This document shows, one piece after another, positions 49,155 through 58,700 of a stretch of DNA of 64,000 nucleotides. A program made the translations under genes and the position numbers. Numbering within the stretch: position 1 is the stretch's first letter; every line of letters begins with the position of its first letter. The notes beneath the pieces are model-generated. The model saw only the letters and a program-made list of their open reading frames with translations. It was not told the DNA's origin and searched no databases. Origin of the DNA: VRUE01 sp044867645 (GTDB taxonomy: Bacteria > Actinomycetota > Thermoleophilia > Solirubrobacterales > 70-9); assembly GCA_044867645.1 (NCBI GenBank), contig JBIOVI010000026.1, forward strand, positions 1 to 64,000, in the 5' to 3' direction.

Positions 49155-49712
49155 TTAGCGCGGCGACAGACCCATGAGGTCAGCTGCCTCCAACACGACC
49201 GGATCGTCGATCGTCAGCTCCTCCAGCCCCTGTAGCGCAAGCTCTCCAGCGACACGGTCGAACAGCGTCCAGTTGATCCAGCTCGCCTCCAAGGTCGACC
49301 ACCAGCGGATCGCGATCGCGTCGGGGTGGGAAGCGTGGATCTCGGCGGCTTGGCTTTGGGTGGTGAGCCGCTGGCGGGCTGCAACCTGTGAGGGCCGCAA
49401 ACCCTCGGCGCTCAAGACGAGAGGATCGTCGAGATCGACGATCGCGGCCTCATCTGGCAACTCCAGCGATGCGAGTGCCAGCGGCAGACCGAAGCGAACA
49501 AGCATCGATGGCAGGAGGGTCCCGGCGCCCCGAAACGGAGCGAGCAGCTCGGCAACCGCCGAGACCTGCTCCTCGGAGGCGTAAAGGCAGCCGTAGAGAT
49601 CGGGGTTGTCATGCCTCCCGGCGCCCTGCTGCTCGCGGGGAAACCAGAGCGGGCCACCCGGCCGGTCGACCTTCGCGCCCCTATCGAACGCCAGCGCCCG
49701 CCAAAGCCTCAC
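49155..49712 (-). CDS. RES-domain toxin (second copy)
   Basis: 185 residues. MRLWRALAFDRGAKV starts with the RES-type Arg, followed by GAGRHDNPDLYGCLYASEEQ with the Tyr and FGLPLALASLEL; the late WSTLEASWINWTLFDRV closes the domain. It overlaps the preceding antitoxin by 4 bp (ATGA). Predicted NAD+-consuming toxin. It is much shorter in the insert region than the RES protein at 46070 and not a recent duplicate. Confidence 0.85.
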   Translation of the reverse strand: MRLWRALAFDRGAKVDRPGGPLWFPREQQGAGRHDNPDLYGCLYASEEQVSAVAELLAPFRGAGTLLPSMLVRFGLPLALASLELPDEAAIVDLDDPLVLSAEGLRPSQVAARQRLTTQSQAAEIHASHPDAIAIRWWSTLEASWINWTLFDRVAGELALQGLEELTIDDPVVLEAADLMGLSPR

Positions 49713-50041
49713 GCATAGCCACCGGAGCGCTCAACCGCAATGGCGCCGAGAAGCTCCTGCGCTCTGCCGGCGCGGACCAGGTCGATCGGGCGACGATCGC
49801 CAAGATGGGGATTGAGTCCTTGCAGCCACTGCTCGGCGGCCTCCGCCGGGTAGAGACGCAGAAGACTCGCGAGGACCAGCTCAAGCAGGTCGACCCGCTC
49901 GGCGTTGGCAAGGTCGATCCCGCCGCCACGGCGCCAACGGGTGACCTGCGCCGGGCTCACCCCCAGCAACTCGGCCAGATGTCGCTGCGAGCCAAGGTCA
50001 TGGCTCAACGCCGTGATCTTCTCTGCAGTTGCTATAGGCAT
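49709..50041 (-). CDS. Xre-family antitoxin with toxin-binding domain
   Basis: 110 residues from ATG 50041 (the longer open frame upstream has no supporting signal). An HTH (RHLAELLGVSPAQVTRWRRG) is followed by the DUF2384-like part: LASLLRLYPAEAAEQWLQGLN and RRPIDLVRAG. It binds the RES toxin that overlaps it by 4 bp and probably represses the operon. Confidence 0.85.
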   Translation of the reverse strand: MPIATAEKITALSHDLGSQRHLAELLGVSPAQVTRWRRGGGIDLANAERVDLLELVLASLLRLYPAEAAEQWLQGLNPHLGDRRPIDLVRAGRAQELLGAIAVERSGGYA

Positions 50042-50195
50042 AGAGATCAGTTTAGCGCAACGATATCCGTTGCGCGACGCCCTTGGCTGCGGCGCCGAGA
50101 GGCTCGGGATTACGGCGATTCGTCTTCGGTGGCTGCTCCACGCCCCGTGACCGCCGGTGCTCCGGCGCTCGGGTCGCGTTTTATGTTTATGGGAA

Positions 50196-50217
50196 GGGCC
50201 CACCTAGCGGTGGGCCC
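50196..50217. terminator. 9-bp perfect hairpin
   Basis: GGGCCCACC (50196-50204) pairs with 50209-50217 across TAGC. It lies just after the small secreted gene on the minus strand and before the antitoxin promoter, a good terminator position for the minus direction. Confidence 0.7.
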
Positions 50218-50222
50218 ATTCT

Positions 50223-50417
50223 CTACCCCTTACAGCCGGGGACTGGTTCGTTGGCTCCGGGGCCGGTGCCATGACCGGGGGCATGGCACTTAGCACCAGG
50301 ATCGTTCGGTCCCTTGCTGCTATTGCCTGGACCGAAGTCTGGGTTGCCAAAGGCCGATGACGCCGGAATCGTCAGGGCACCTACCGTGAGCGCCAAGGCC
50401 AATATCTTCCTACGCAT
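50223..50417 (-). CDS. small secreted Gly/Pro-rich protein
   Basis: 64 residues from ATG 50417; the frame to 50471 adds a basic stretch unlikely to be made. A signal peptide (MRRKILALALTVGALTIPAS, cleavage at SAFG) leaves about 42 residues rich in Gly, Pro and Asn with two Cys (GAKCHAPG, VPGCKG). GGAGGTT precedes the start. Resembles small exported proteins of unknown function in actinobacteria. Confidence 0.6.
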   Translation of the reverse strand: MRRKILALALTVGALTIPASSAFGNPDFGPGNSSKGPNDPGAKCHAPGHGTGPGANEPVPGCKG

Positions 50418-50586
50418 GGCGAACCTCCTAACGCGCTGAGCGCGCCTACGGGGCTCCCAGCTAATCCTCACAGCGAACCGCCCCTCCTCGCTGAACGGTC
50501 AGGCTAGCAACGGTGCAAGCGTGGGTGTCAAGCTCGGCTCGATCTTCCTTGCCGCGCGATCAACTGGTCGAGCCCGAGCAGTCTCG

Positions 50587-50949
50587 TTAGGCTCGCTTGG
50601 CGTAGTCGCCGATTTCGCCGAAGTCGACCATCACGCATGGCTCGTCACCCGGCACTTCGGCGTCGTGGCCCGGCGGGATCGCGACCACGTCGCCGGCGGT
50701 GACCTCCACCTCCGAGCCGTCGTCCATGAAGATCCTCATGCGGCCTGACAGCACATAACCGAAATGGGCAACCTGACAGGAGTCGGTGCCCGCGATCGGC
50801 TTCACGTTCTCCGACCATTTCCATCCGGGCTCGAACGTCCCCTTGCCGACGGCGTGACCGGCGAGCTGCACCATCTGAGCCTGGCCCTTCCCCTCGAACG
50901 GGCGGACCTCGTCGGGTGAGTCGAAGTTCTTGACTTCAGCGGCAGCCAT
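50587..50949 (-). CDS. cupin domain protein
   Basis: 120 residues from ATG 50949, chosen because AAGGAGAT sits 6 bp upstream. Cupin motifs: GTFEPGWKWSENVKPIAG, then VAHFGYVLSGRMRIFMDDG with the first His/Glu-type ligands and GDVVAIPPGHDAEVPGDEP with the second His. Single-domain cytoplasmic cupin, probably metal binding. Function not predictable. It is divergent from the alpha/beta hydrolase gene by 135 bp. Confidence 0.85.
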   Translation of the reverse strand: MAAAEVKNFDSPDEVRPFEGKGQAQMVQLAGHAVGKGTFEPGWKWSENVKPIAGTDSCQVAHFGYVLSGRMRIFMDDGSEVEVTAGDVVAIPPGHDAEVPGDEPCVMVDFGEIGDYAKRA

Positions 50950-51083
50950 GGGATCTCCTTCCGATTGGGCTTTCTCTGGTCCGACCGTACACGCCGTCGT
51001 TGGGCTGAGCAACTGTCTCTGACAAAGAAATTCGCCAACGCTGAATAACGGTCCCGGGACGCTTCCGAGTAGCCTTGCGAACC

Positions 51084-51947
51084 ATGGTCGCTGAGGCGCG
51101 GGCGGGGGTGATTCGCCTCCGCGATGGACGAGCGCTGGCCTACGCGGAATGGGGCCCTGCCGACGGGCGGCCGGTTCTCCACTTCCACGGTCTCCCCGAC
51201 GGACGATTCAGCTGGGGCGGGGGCTCCATCTGTGAGGACCGCGGGGTCAGGATGATCACGGTCGACCGCCCCGGAGTCGGTGGGTCCGATCCGCGATCGG
51301 GGCGCTCGGTAGCGAACTGGCCCGCAGACGTGGAGGAGCTTGCGGAGCAGCTCAAGCTTGATCGCTTCGCCGTGAGCGGCTGGTCCGCGGGCGGGGCCTA
51401 CGCTCTTGCATGCGCCCGCGAGTTGCAGCCGAGGATCGACGCGGTGGCGCTCGTCAGCGGAGCCGGCAGGCTCGACCTGCCCGGCTTCGTCGAGCAGATG
51501 TCAACCGCGGCTGCCTGGAAGCTCGCCGCGCGTGTCCCATCGGCGATGACGCTCGCGTACTCGGCGCTTTCCCGCCTTGCCCGCCGCAGCCCGGGCACCG
51601 CACGGAAGGTCCTGTTCTCCGGAATCCCGAAGACGGACAGAGCGGTAATAGATCGCCCGAACGTGGGACGGCGCCTTGTGTCCGCCTATGTCGAGGCGAC
51701 GCGAGCCGGCGGGCGAGGCCTGACCGAAGACATGCAGGCACTGCTCAGCCCGTGGGACTTCGACCCGACCGAGATCGACCTTCCCGTCCACCTGGTTCAC
51801 GGCCAGGAAGACACGATTGCACCCCCGGCGCACGCCAAGCACTGGATCAAGACTCTTCAAGCTACCCGAGCCTTCTGGGTGGAGAACGCCGGCCACTTCC
51901 TGATCGAGGACCACGTCGAGGAGGTTCTCGACCTGCTCGGGACGTGA
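51084..51947 (+). CDS. alpha/beta-hydrolase fold protein
   Basis: 287 residues from ATG 51084. LHFHGLPDGRFSW (oxyanion loop), VDRPGVGGSDP, the nucleophile elbow GWSAGG with Ser, HGQEDTIAPPAHA with the acid, and NAGHFLIED with the catalytic His complete the triad. It may hydrolyse esters or epoxides; the substrate is unknown. GC content and codon use match the flanks. Confidence 0.88.
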   Translation: MVAEARAGVIRLRDGRALAYAEWGPADGRPVLHFHGLPDGRFSWGGGSICEDRGVRMITVDRPGVGGSDPRSGRSVANWPADVEELAEQLKLDRFAVSGWSAGGAYALACARELQPRIDAVALVSGAGRLDLPGFVEQMSTAAAWKLAARVPSAMTLAYSALSRLARRSPGTARKVLFSGIPKTDRAVIDRPNVGRRLVSAYVEATRAGGRGLTEDMQALLSPWDFDPTEIDLPVHLVHGQEDTIAPPAHAKHWIKTLQATRAFWVENAGHFLIEDHVEEVLDLLGT

Positions 51948-51996
51948 CTCTATCTCGCCGAGCCTCTGGCTCTCTCACTGACGTTAGAGATGAACG

Positions 51997-52626
51997 TCAG
52001 CGAGAGTCCCTCCACATTCGCCACATTGGCGGTCCGCCCCTTCCGGGCCGGATCTCCTCAGTTACCTCAAAGCCGTGGCGTTCGTACAGTTCCCTGTTCC
52101 GGGGCGCGCTCGCCTCAAGATAGGCCGGAAGACCCTCAGCATCGCAGCGCTGCAGGACGGGGTGCATCAGGATCGAGCCCATGCCGCGCCCCTGGCGCTT
52201 GGGGTCGACGCCGACAAACGCCAGGTAGTGGTGCGGCTCGGCGGGATGGTTCTTCTCGACCGCACTGAGCGCTCCCAACAGCCGGGGCAGGTTTCGACCG
52301 AAGATGCGCAGCATCGCCGGCAGCAGGGCGATCTGCTCGCGGACCGCCAGCTTCCAGGTGCCAGGCGGCTCCCAAACGCATACCCCGGCTGAATCGCCAA
52401 CCGTGTAGGTCTCCTCGTGGCGAAGCCATACCTCCTTCAGGTAGAGCTCGAAGCCGCGCCCGGCGATCGCCAGCCTGCGAGATGCATCCGGCAGAAGCCA
52501 GGTGAAGAGCGGGTCGTCGTAGAACGCCTTGGCGAGGGTCCCGGCCAGAGTTACGGCTTGAGTCGGTCGAGCCTTGCGCACGTCGTAGAGGTCAGGGGTT
52601 ACCGCGCCGTCGGTATGGGAGGACAT
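51997..52626 (-). CDS. GNAT family acetyltransferase
   Basis: 209 residues. VRKARPTQAVTLAGTLAKAF start, HHYLAFVGVDPKRQGRGMGS with the acetyl-CoA loop (RQGRGMG), LEASAPRNRELYERHGFEV end. The middle (LLPAMLRIFGRNLPRLLGAL) is typical of a GNAT subgroup common in actinobacteria. Substrate unknown. It is convergent with the hydrolase gene. Confidence 0.88.
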   Translation of the reverse strand: MSSHTDGAVTPDLYDVRKARPTQAVTLAGTLAKAFYDDPLFTWLLPDASRRLAIAGRGFELYLKEVWLRHEETYTVGDSAGVCVWEPPGTWKLAVREQIALLPAMLRIFGRNLPRLLGALSAVEKNHPAEPHHYLAFVGVDPKRQGRGMGSILMHPVLQRCDAEGLPAYLEASAPRNRELYERHGFEVTEEIRPGRGGPPMWRMWRDSR

Positions 52627-52884
52627 GTCGCCGAGTATCGTCGCCTTCCCGTTATCTCGCTACAGAGCCGAACCCTTGATTTTTCTGCTCACTCCCCGGG
52701 GAAAGAGCCGGAAACCAAGGACGCCTCCGAACAAGAGCGCGGCAAGGCGAAGGCGATGAATGCGGAGGGCGAGTGGCCGGGTCATGCGCGGCCCCGGCGG
52801 GTACTCGGCACTTGAAGGCATGCCGGTGATTCTCGGCCGCCAACGCGCGCTTCGCTACGGAGTCGAACCCTCGACTTTTCCCGC
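52627..52884. other. intergenic stretch with a 29-bp imperfect direct repeat
   Basis: tcgctacagagccgaaccct and its continuation at 52657-52685 recurs with four differences at 52852-52880 (tcgctacggagtcgaaccct). The reverse strand of the second copy contains GGGTTCGA, the T-loop core of tRNAs, but no tRNA can be folded. Possibly remnants of integration sites. Confidence 0.4.
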
Positions 52885-55701
52885 CTACGCCTTGACGTAC
52901 AGCGGCCCGAGCGCCTCTGGGAGCGCAGTCCGAGCCCCACGCCCCGAGATCCCAAGCTTTGCGTAAGCGCGCATCAGGGTGCCCTCGACGGTCTTCAGCG
53001 TTACGCAGAGCTCCTGGGCTATCTCTCGATTGCTCCGCCCGCTCGCCGCAAGAACCGCCATGCGCGACTCGGTTGCCGTGAGAGCGTCGGGGCCCTCGCG
53101 CACCGCGCGGCGGGGCCTCGCCCCCGCTGCACGCAGCTCTTCCATCGCCTGACTGACAACCCCGGCCGCACCGCAGCGGTAGGCCAGGTCGAGACCCTCG
53201 GCAAGCGGCTCACGGGCCGCCGCCCGTTCCCCGCGCCGGCGCAGCTCGGCGCCAAGCTCGACGAGGGAGCGCGCGTGCTCAACGCGAAAGACCGAGCCTT
53301 CCAGGACGTCGACCGACTCGCGAAGGAAGCCCAGGCGATCATCGGGCTCGGCGACGATGCCGCTGATCCGCAGCATCGTGCCGACGTAGCCATCGCCGCC
53401 GAAGCGACGGGCCACATCCAGCTCCGCCGCCGCGAGCTCGCGCGCCTCCTTTGCCTCACCTCTGCGGTGGGCAAGGAGCACTTCGACCGGATGCCTGACG
53501 TCGTTGTTGGTGCGCAGACCCGGACCGTCCGCTTCCCCCCGTCCTCGCAGCACCTCGAGGTCGGCTGCCGCCTCGTCGTGGCGCCCCTGCTCGAGGCGCA
53601 GCTGCGCGCGCGCCCAGAAGAGGCTGAAGCTGCCGGGCGCCTCCTTGTGCCAGTGCTCGGGCTCCGCCGCCTCCAGGGCGCCCTCGACGGCCTCGAGCTC
53701 GCCACTGTCGAGCAGCGCCAGCGCGTGGACGCCGTGCGCCCAGGCCCGGTGGGCGCCTGGGTCGGCGATGGCGAGGGCAGCCCGGGCGCCCGATACCGCG
53801 TCCGGCAGGGCGCCCCGTCGGTAGCGGGCGCAAGCCAGGGTCAGTTCCACGGCGAAGACCTCGCGGACCCGGCCCTCGCTCCGCGTCGCCTCGAGCTTTT
53901 CGCGCGCGGAGGACTCAGCCAGGTCCGGGCGGTCGCTGAAGATCAAGATCCAGGCGGCGATGAACCACAGCTCCCCGGTAAGTCCGCCGTTGCGGAAGCC
54001 GCCCTCCCGCAGGGCCCGCTCGGCGAGTTCGGCGGATTCCGCCGCGCGTTCGCCGGTGAGCGCGACGCCGGCAGCCATCGCGGTCAGGATGGGCTGCGCC
54101 GCGGGTCCCTCGGGCACTTGCCCCGCATAGGAGGCCAAACGCTCGAGCCCCCTCTCTCGAGCCTCCTCGGAGAAGAGGGCGTAGGTGATCAGCTCGGCGT
54201 CGATCCGCTGCTGGAGGACCGGGTCGCTCTCGCCAATCCGCTCGATCTCTCGGTCCAAAACGGCGACGGCCTCGGGGAAGCGGTTGGTCGAGGCGAGGAT
54301 CTGAGCCTGGGCGATCGCAATCTCGGCTCGGCTTTGGGAGTCCCCCGAGCGCTGCGACGCCTCGGCAAGGTGGGCAAGCGCCTCGTCCGCGTCTCCGGCC
54401 GCATCCTCGGCGCTCGCCAGCTCCCAGAGAACCTCTGCGCGCACGTCTGTGGGCGGCGGCTCTTCGAGAGCGCGGGCCAGCGCACTCGCCGCCAGGTCCG
54501 GCGCGCCGCGCCGCACTGCGGTGGCGGCGAACTCGCGCAGGCGCTCCACCACCCATGGGTCGTCCTCGGGCAGGCAGGAGAGCAGGTGGCCGGCCACGCG
54601 ATCGGCTCCGGCCCCCTCGCGATCGAGCAGCCGCGCGGCGGAGCGGTGCCAGGTGTCCATCTGACCGGCGGAGATGCGCGCCTCCACAGCGGCACGTACG
54701 ACCGGGTGGGTGAAGCGTGGAATATCGCCTCCATCGAGGATGCCGCGGCCGCGCAGCTGCTCGACGATCCCCGCAACCCGTGCGGCCGGCACATCGCTGA
54801 GGAAAGCGACTCGTCCTGGCCGCGCCCGCTCGCCAAGCACCGCGATCGCTCCGGCCACGGACGGCGCGGCCCTATCGACCGACTCGATCCGCCGCCAAAC
54901 GTGGCGTGCCAGCCCCTCGGCGTCGATTCGCCCGACCGCCTCGATCGAGGAGTCGTCCGGGCGCAGGTCTTCATCCCGGAGCGCCACGAGCGTCTCGCGC
55001 AAATAGAGGGGGGAGCCGCCGGTGCGCTCCACGGAGGCGGAGATGAAGTCAGGCGACGGTTCGGCGTCGAAGATCGCGCGAGCAAACTGCTCGGCACCCG
55101 AGGCGCTCAACGGCCGCGGCTCGATGTGGGAATCAGCCATCTCCCTCAGCTCATCGAGCACCATCGGCGCCTCCTCCCCGGTCCTCTCGGCGATTACGAC
55201 GATGACGGCAAGCCCCTCCAGCCGGCGACACAGATAGAGCAGGTGGCGAAGCGAGGGGTAGTCGGCCCACTGCACGTCGTCGACCGCGACCAGCAACGGA
55301 TCGCGCTGTGCCAACTCGGCGACGAGCCAGTAGAGGCCATGCAGGACCTGGAAGGAGAGGTCCGCGTCGCCCCCATCGGGCCCCGCAGCGCCGAAGACGG
55401 CGGCTGCACCCTGCGCCAGCGCCTCGCGCTCGGCTGCGTCCAGCCTCCGGAGAACCGGCTCATAGAGCTGGCGCACGACGCCGAACGGGAAGCCGCGCTC
55501 CAGCTCGACGCCGGTCGCCTCGAACACCCGGAATCCCTGCGCGGCGCCCATCCGGCACGCCTCGTCAAGGAGGCTGGTCTTACCGATGCCCGCCGGGCCC
55601 TCGATCCAGGCACAGCATCCGTCCTTCCCACCTGCCGCGTCGAGCGCCTGCTCGATCGCCATCAGCTCATCGGAACGCTCAATCAGCTCAGACTCGGACA
55701 C
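52885..55701 (-). CDS. LAL-type LuxR regulator with AAA ATPase domain
   Basis: 938 residues. N-terminal ATPase (about 1-300) with Walker A GPAGIGKTSLL and Walker B LLVAVDDVQWAD. Long TPR-like helical middle (about 330-830) and C-terminal LuxR HTH (about 865-930): LTATESRMAVLAASGRSNRE and IAQELCVTLKTVEGTLMRAY. These large ATP-dependent activators control secondary metabolism or stress genes. The start codon lies 80 bp from the divergent cyclase/ATPase gene, so the two may share a promoter region and regulate each other. Ligand unknown. Confidence 0.92.
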   Translation of the reverse strand: MSESELIERSDELMAIEQALDAAGGKDGCCAWIEGPAGIGKTSLLDEACRMGAAQGFRVFEATGVELERGFPFGVVRQLYEPVLRRLDAAEREALAQGAAAVFGAAGPDGGDADLSFQVLHGLYWLVAELAQRDPLLVAVDDVQWADYPSLRHLLYLCRRLEGLAVIVVIAERTGEEAPMVLDELREMADSHIEPRPLSASGAEQFARAIFDAEPSPDFISASVERTGGSPLYLRETLVALRDEDLRPDDSSIEAVGRIDAEGLARHVWRRIESVDRAAPSVAGAIAVLGERARPGRVAFLSDVPAARVAGIVEQLRGRGILDGGDIPRFTHPVVRAAVEARISAGQMDTWHRSAARLLDREGAGADRVAGHLLSCLPEDDPWVVERLREFAATAVRRGAPDLAASALARALEEPPPTDVRAEVLWELASAEDAAGDADEALAHLAEASQRSGDSQSRAEIAIAQAQILASTNRFPEAVAVLDREIERIGESDPVLQQRIDAELITYALFSEEARERGLERLASYAGQVPEGPAAQPILTAMAAGVALTGERAAESAELAERALREGGFRNGGLTGELWFIAAWILIFSDRPDLAESSAREKLEATRSEGRVREVFAVELTLACARYRRGALPDAVSGARAALAIADPGAHRAWAHGVHALALLDSGELEAVEGALEAAEPEHWHKEAPGSFSLFWARAQLRLEQGRHDEAAADLEVLRGRGEADGPGLRTNNDVRHPVEVLLAHRRGEAKEARELAAAELDVARRFGGDGYVGTMLRISGIVAEPDDRLGFLRESVDVLEGSVFRVEHARSLVELGAELRRRGERAAAREPLAEGLDLAYRCGAAGVVSQAMEELRAAGARPRRAVREGPDALTATESRMAVLAASGRSNREIAQELCVTLKTVEGTLMRAYAKLGISGRGARTALPEALGPLYVKA

Positions 55702-55781
55702 GGGATGGGACGGTAACGGCCGCGGCGCCCTCGGTGGACCGACCCGCGTACCCGCGGCGGCATGCGAGAAGATGTGCGTCG

Positions 55782-58700
55782 ATGGCTGGGGTTGCGATCG
55801 TCGTCTTCAGTGACTTGGTCGACTCGACGACCTTGCTGGCGACCCTCGGCGACGATCGCATGGACAGAGTTCGCCGCGCCCATGTGAAGGACGTGGCCGA
55901 CGCGGTCGAGGAAGGCGGCGGTCGGGTGGTAAAGACGCTCGGCGACGGGGTGATGTCGAGCTTCGAGAGCGCCCTAGGAGCGCTGCGCGCAGCGGCCGCG
56001 ATCCAGGCCGCGGTGGAGCGGCTCGACGCCGAGCAGGGCGGGATCGGGCTGGCGGCCAGAGTGGGCGTGGCGGCCGGCGAGCCGATTCCCGACGGTGAGG
56101 ATCTGCACGGGATGTCGGTGGTGATCGCGAGCCGCCTCTCCTCCGCCGCGGGGACGGGCGAGGTCCTCGTCCATGACCTGGTGCAGGCCCTCGTCGCCTC
56201 GCGGGAGGGAGTGGCGCTGGAGGAGAGCCGCGACTACGAGCTGAAGGGTGTGCCGGCGCCGGTGCGGGCCTCGCGGCTGCGCTGGCCCGAGCTGACGCCG
56301 AGCCGGGAAGGCGAGAAAGTTCCCTCCGCGGAAGCGGAGGATGCCGATGCGCCAGAGCCTGAGGTCGGAGATGTGCCGACCAATATCCGACTGCCGCCGA
56401 TCCTCGCCGCCTACGCCGAGGAGCCGCTGATCGGCCGGGACGGTGAGATCGCGATGCTGCGCGAGGAGACGGCGCCACGGCCAGGTCGGCGGGCGGTGCT
56501 GATCCTCGGAGAGCCGGGGATCGGCAAGACCCGCCACGCCGCGGCAGCGGCGAGCGAGGCTCACGCCGAGGGCGCAACCGTCGTGCTGGCGCGCTGCCCA
56601 CCCGAGGCGGTCGTCGCGTTCGAGCCCTGGGTTCGGGCGGTCGGCGAGCTGGCGCTTGCCGGTAACGATGCCTGGCGCACCGCGCTGGCGGAGGCGGCCG
56701 GCGCCGAGCTCGCCGCACTCGTGCCCGAGCTGAGTGAGCACGCGACGTTCGGAGATCGCGCCATCGCCGACGAGGTCGTGGCGGCGGAGGGGGGCCGTTA
56801 CAGGCTCTTTCGTGGTATCTGCTCGGCGCTGGCGTTCGCGGCGGGTGAAGCGCCCCTGCATGTCGTGCTCGACGACGCCCACTGGTGCGACCCCGCCTCC
56901 GCGCAAGCGCTCGGGCATCTGCTGGAGAGCGCCCCTGCGCGACTGGTGCTGGTGGTCACCGCCCGCGATCAGGAGATGGGCCGAAGGCACCCGGTCTCCA
57001 AGGTCGTCTCCGATCTTCGCCGTACGGGCGACCTCAGCGAGCTTCGCTTGGACGGCCTCGACGCATCCGGCCTTGCAGCGCTGGTTGGAGCGAGGGTTGG
57101 CAGATCGATCACCCCGAAACTCGCCGCGCGTCTGCAGGCGCGTACCTCCGGCAACCCGTTCTTCGCCGGTGAGCTGGCGCGCGATCTCGATGGACGCGGT
57201 GCCCTGGGAGAAGAGGACGCGCTCGAGGCGGCGCCGGTGCCCGAGGCGGTCACCGATCTCGTCGAGGAGCGCCTGGGACGCCTCGACGCCGACACCGAGC
57301 GGCTGCTGACCGCGGTCGCGGCGATCGGCCCGACGGCGCCGGTGGGCCTCGCGGCCAGGGCCGTCGGGCTCGGGCCTGATGAGGCCGAGCGCGCTGTGCG
57401 AGAGGCGCTGTCGGAGCGGCTCGTCGACGACGTGGCCGCGGCCGAGCCGACGATCGCCTTTCCGCACGCCCTGGTTCGAGAGGCGCTGGTTGCCGGAATG
57501 AGCGATGCCGCCGCCGCCAGGCTCCACCTCGCGATCGCGAAGGTGATGGAGGGTGACGCCGGCGCGGAGCCGGCCGAGCTGGCGCGCCATTACGGGCTCT
57601 CGGTCGAGCTCGCCGGCCCCGAGCCGGCGATCGCCGCCTATCGCGCCGCCGCCACAGTCGCCGCCGAAGCGCACGATCACGAGCAGGCCGCATCCCATAT
57701 ACAGAGCGCACTGTCGCTGCTGCCAGAGGCCGCTCTCGCCGAGCGCGCCCCAGCACTCCTGGAGCTGGGCGAGCAGGAGCTGCTCTGCGCCGACCTAGCC
57801 CGCGCCCGCCGCTCCTTTCGCGCCGCGGTCGAGGCGGCGCGGGCGACGGGCGACGTCGTCACCCTCGCCCGCGCCGCACTCGGCTTCGCCGGCGGCGACA
57901 TCGGCTTCGGCTGGGAGGTCGGCACCGACGACCCCGCGAGCGCCGAGCTACTACGCGAGGGTCTGGAGGCGCTGGGCGAGGGCGAGCCCCGGCTTGCGCT
58001 GCGGATGACCTTCCGCCTCACCTACCTGCTGGTGTTCAGCGACGAGGACGAGGAGAGGGCCGGGCTCCTCCGGCGTGCGGAGCAGCTGGGGCGGCGTCTC
58101 GGCGATCCGGAAGCCGCGATCCTGGCTGAGTCCACGAGGATCATCGGCCTGTTCTCCCGCAGCCCGGACCCATTGCTTGTCTTCGACCACTTCGAGGCGC
58201 TCCTCCCCATTCTCGGCCTGGCGGAAGAATGCGACCGCGAAGACCTCCTGTTCCGGACGGTGCAGCTCTCCGCCTTCGGCTACTACGTGCTCGGGCGAAT
58301 AGACGATTGCGGTCGGGCGATCGAGCGGATGGGCGAGATCGCACAGAGCCTGGGCAGCCCCCGCTTCACCTGGGAGGTCGATCTGAATCGCGGCATGCGG
58401 CTGCTGGATCGCGGCGATCGCGAGGGCGGGGTGGCGCTGGTTCTACGCGCCGGAGCGGTGGTGCGGCGGCTGCGCCCCGATATCCACATCGCGATCGCAG
58501 CGTTCGGCCTACTCACCACCGAATGGTTCTTCGACGGCGAGGTGGCGATGAGCCGCAGCGTCTACGAAGCCATGGAGAGGGTGCTGCCGCGCGGGCTCAT
58601 CACGTCCTTCGTCGCCCTGGCGGCGGCCATGGAAGGCGATCTCGAGACGGCCCGGCGCACGATGCGAGCCCTGCTTACCGACGACCTCGAGTCGCTGCGG

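Noticed and set aside
53275..55716. Plus-strand open frame of over 800 codons
   Set aside because: Antisense to the LuxR-family gene, no recognisable domain; shadow of the GC-rich coding strand.
55308..55781. N-terminal extension of the cyclase/ATPase frame
   Set aside because: It overlaps the divergent LuxR gene and is Arg/Pro-rich noise; the cyclase domain begins at ATG 55782.
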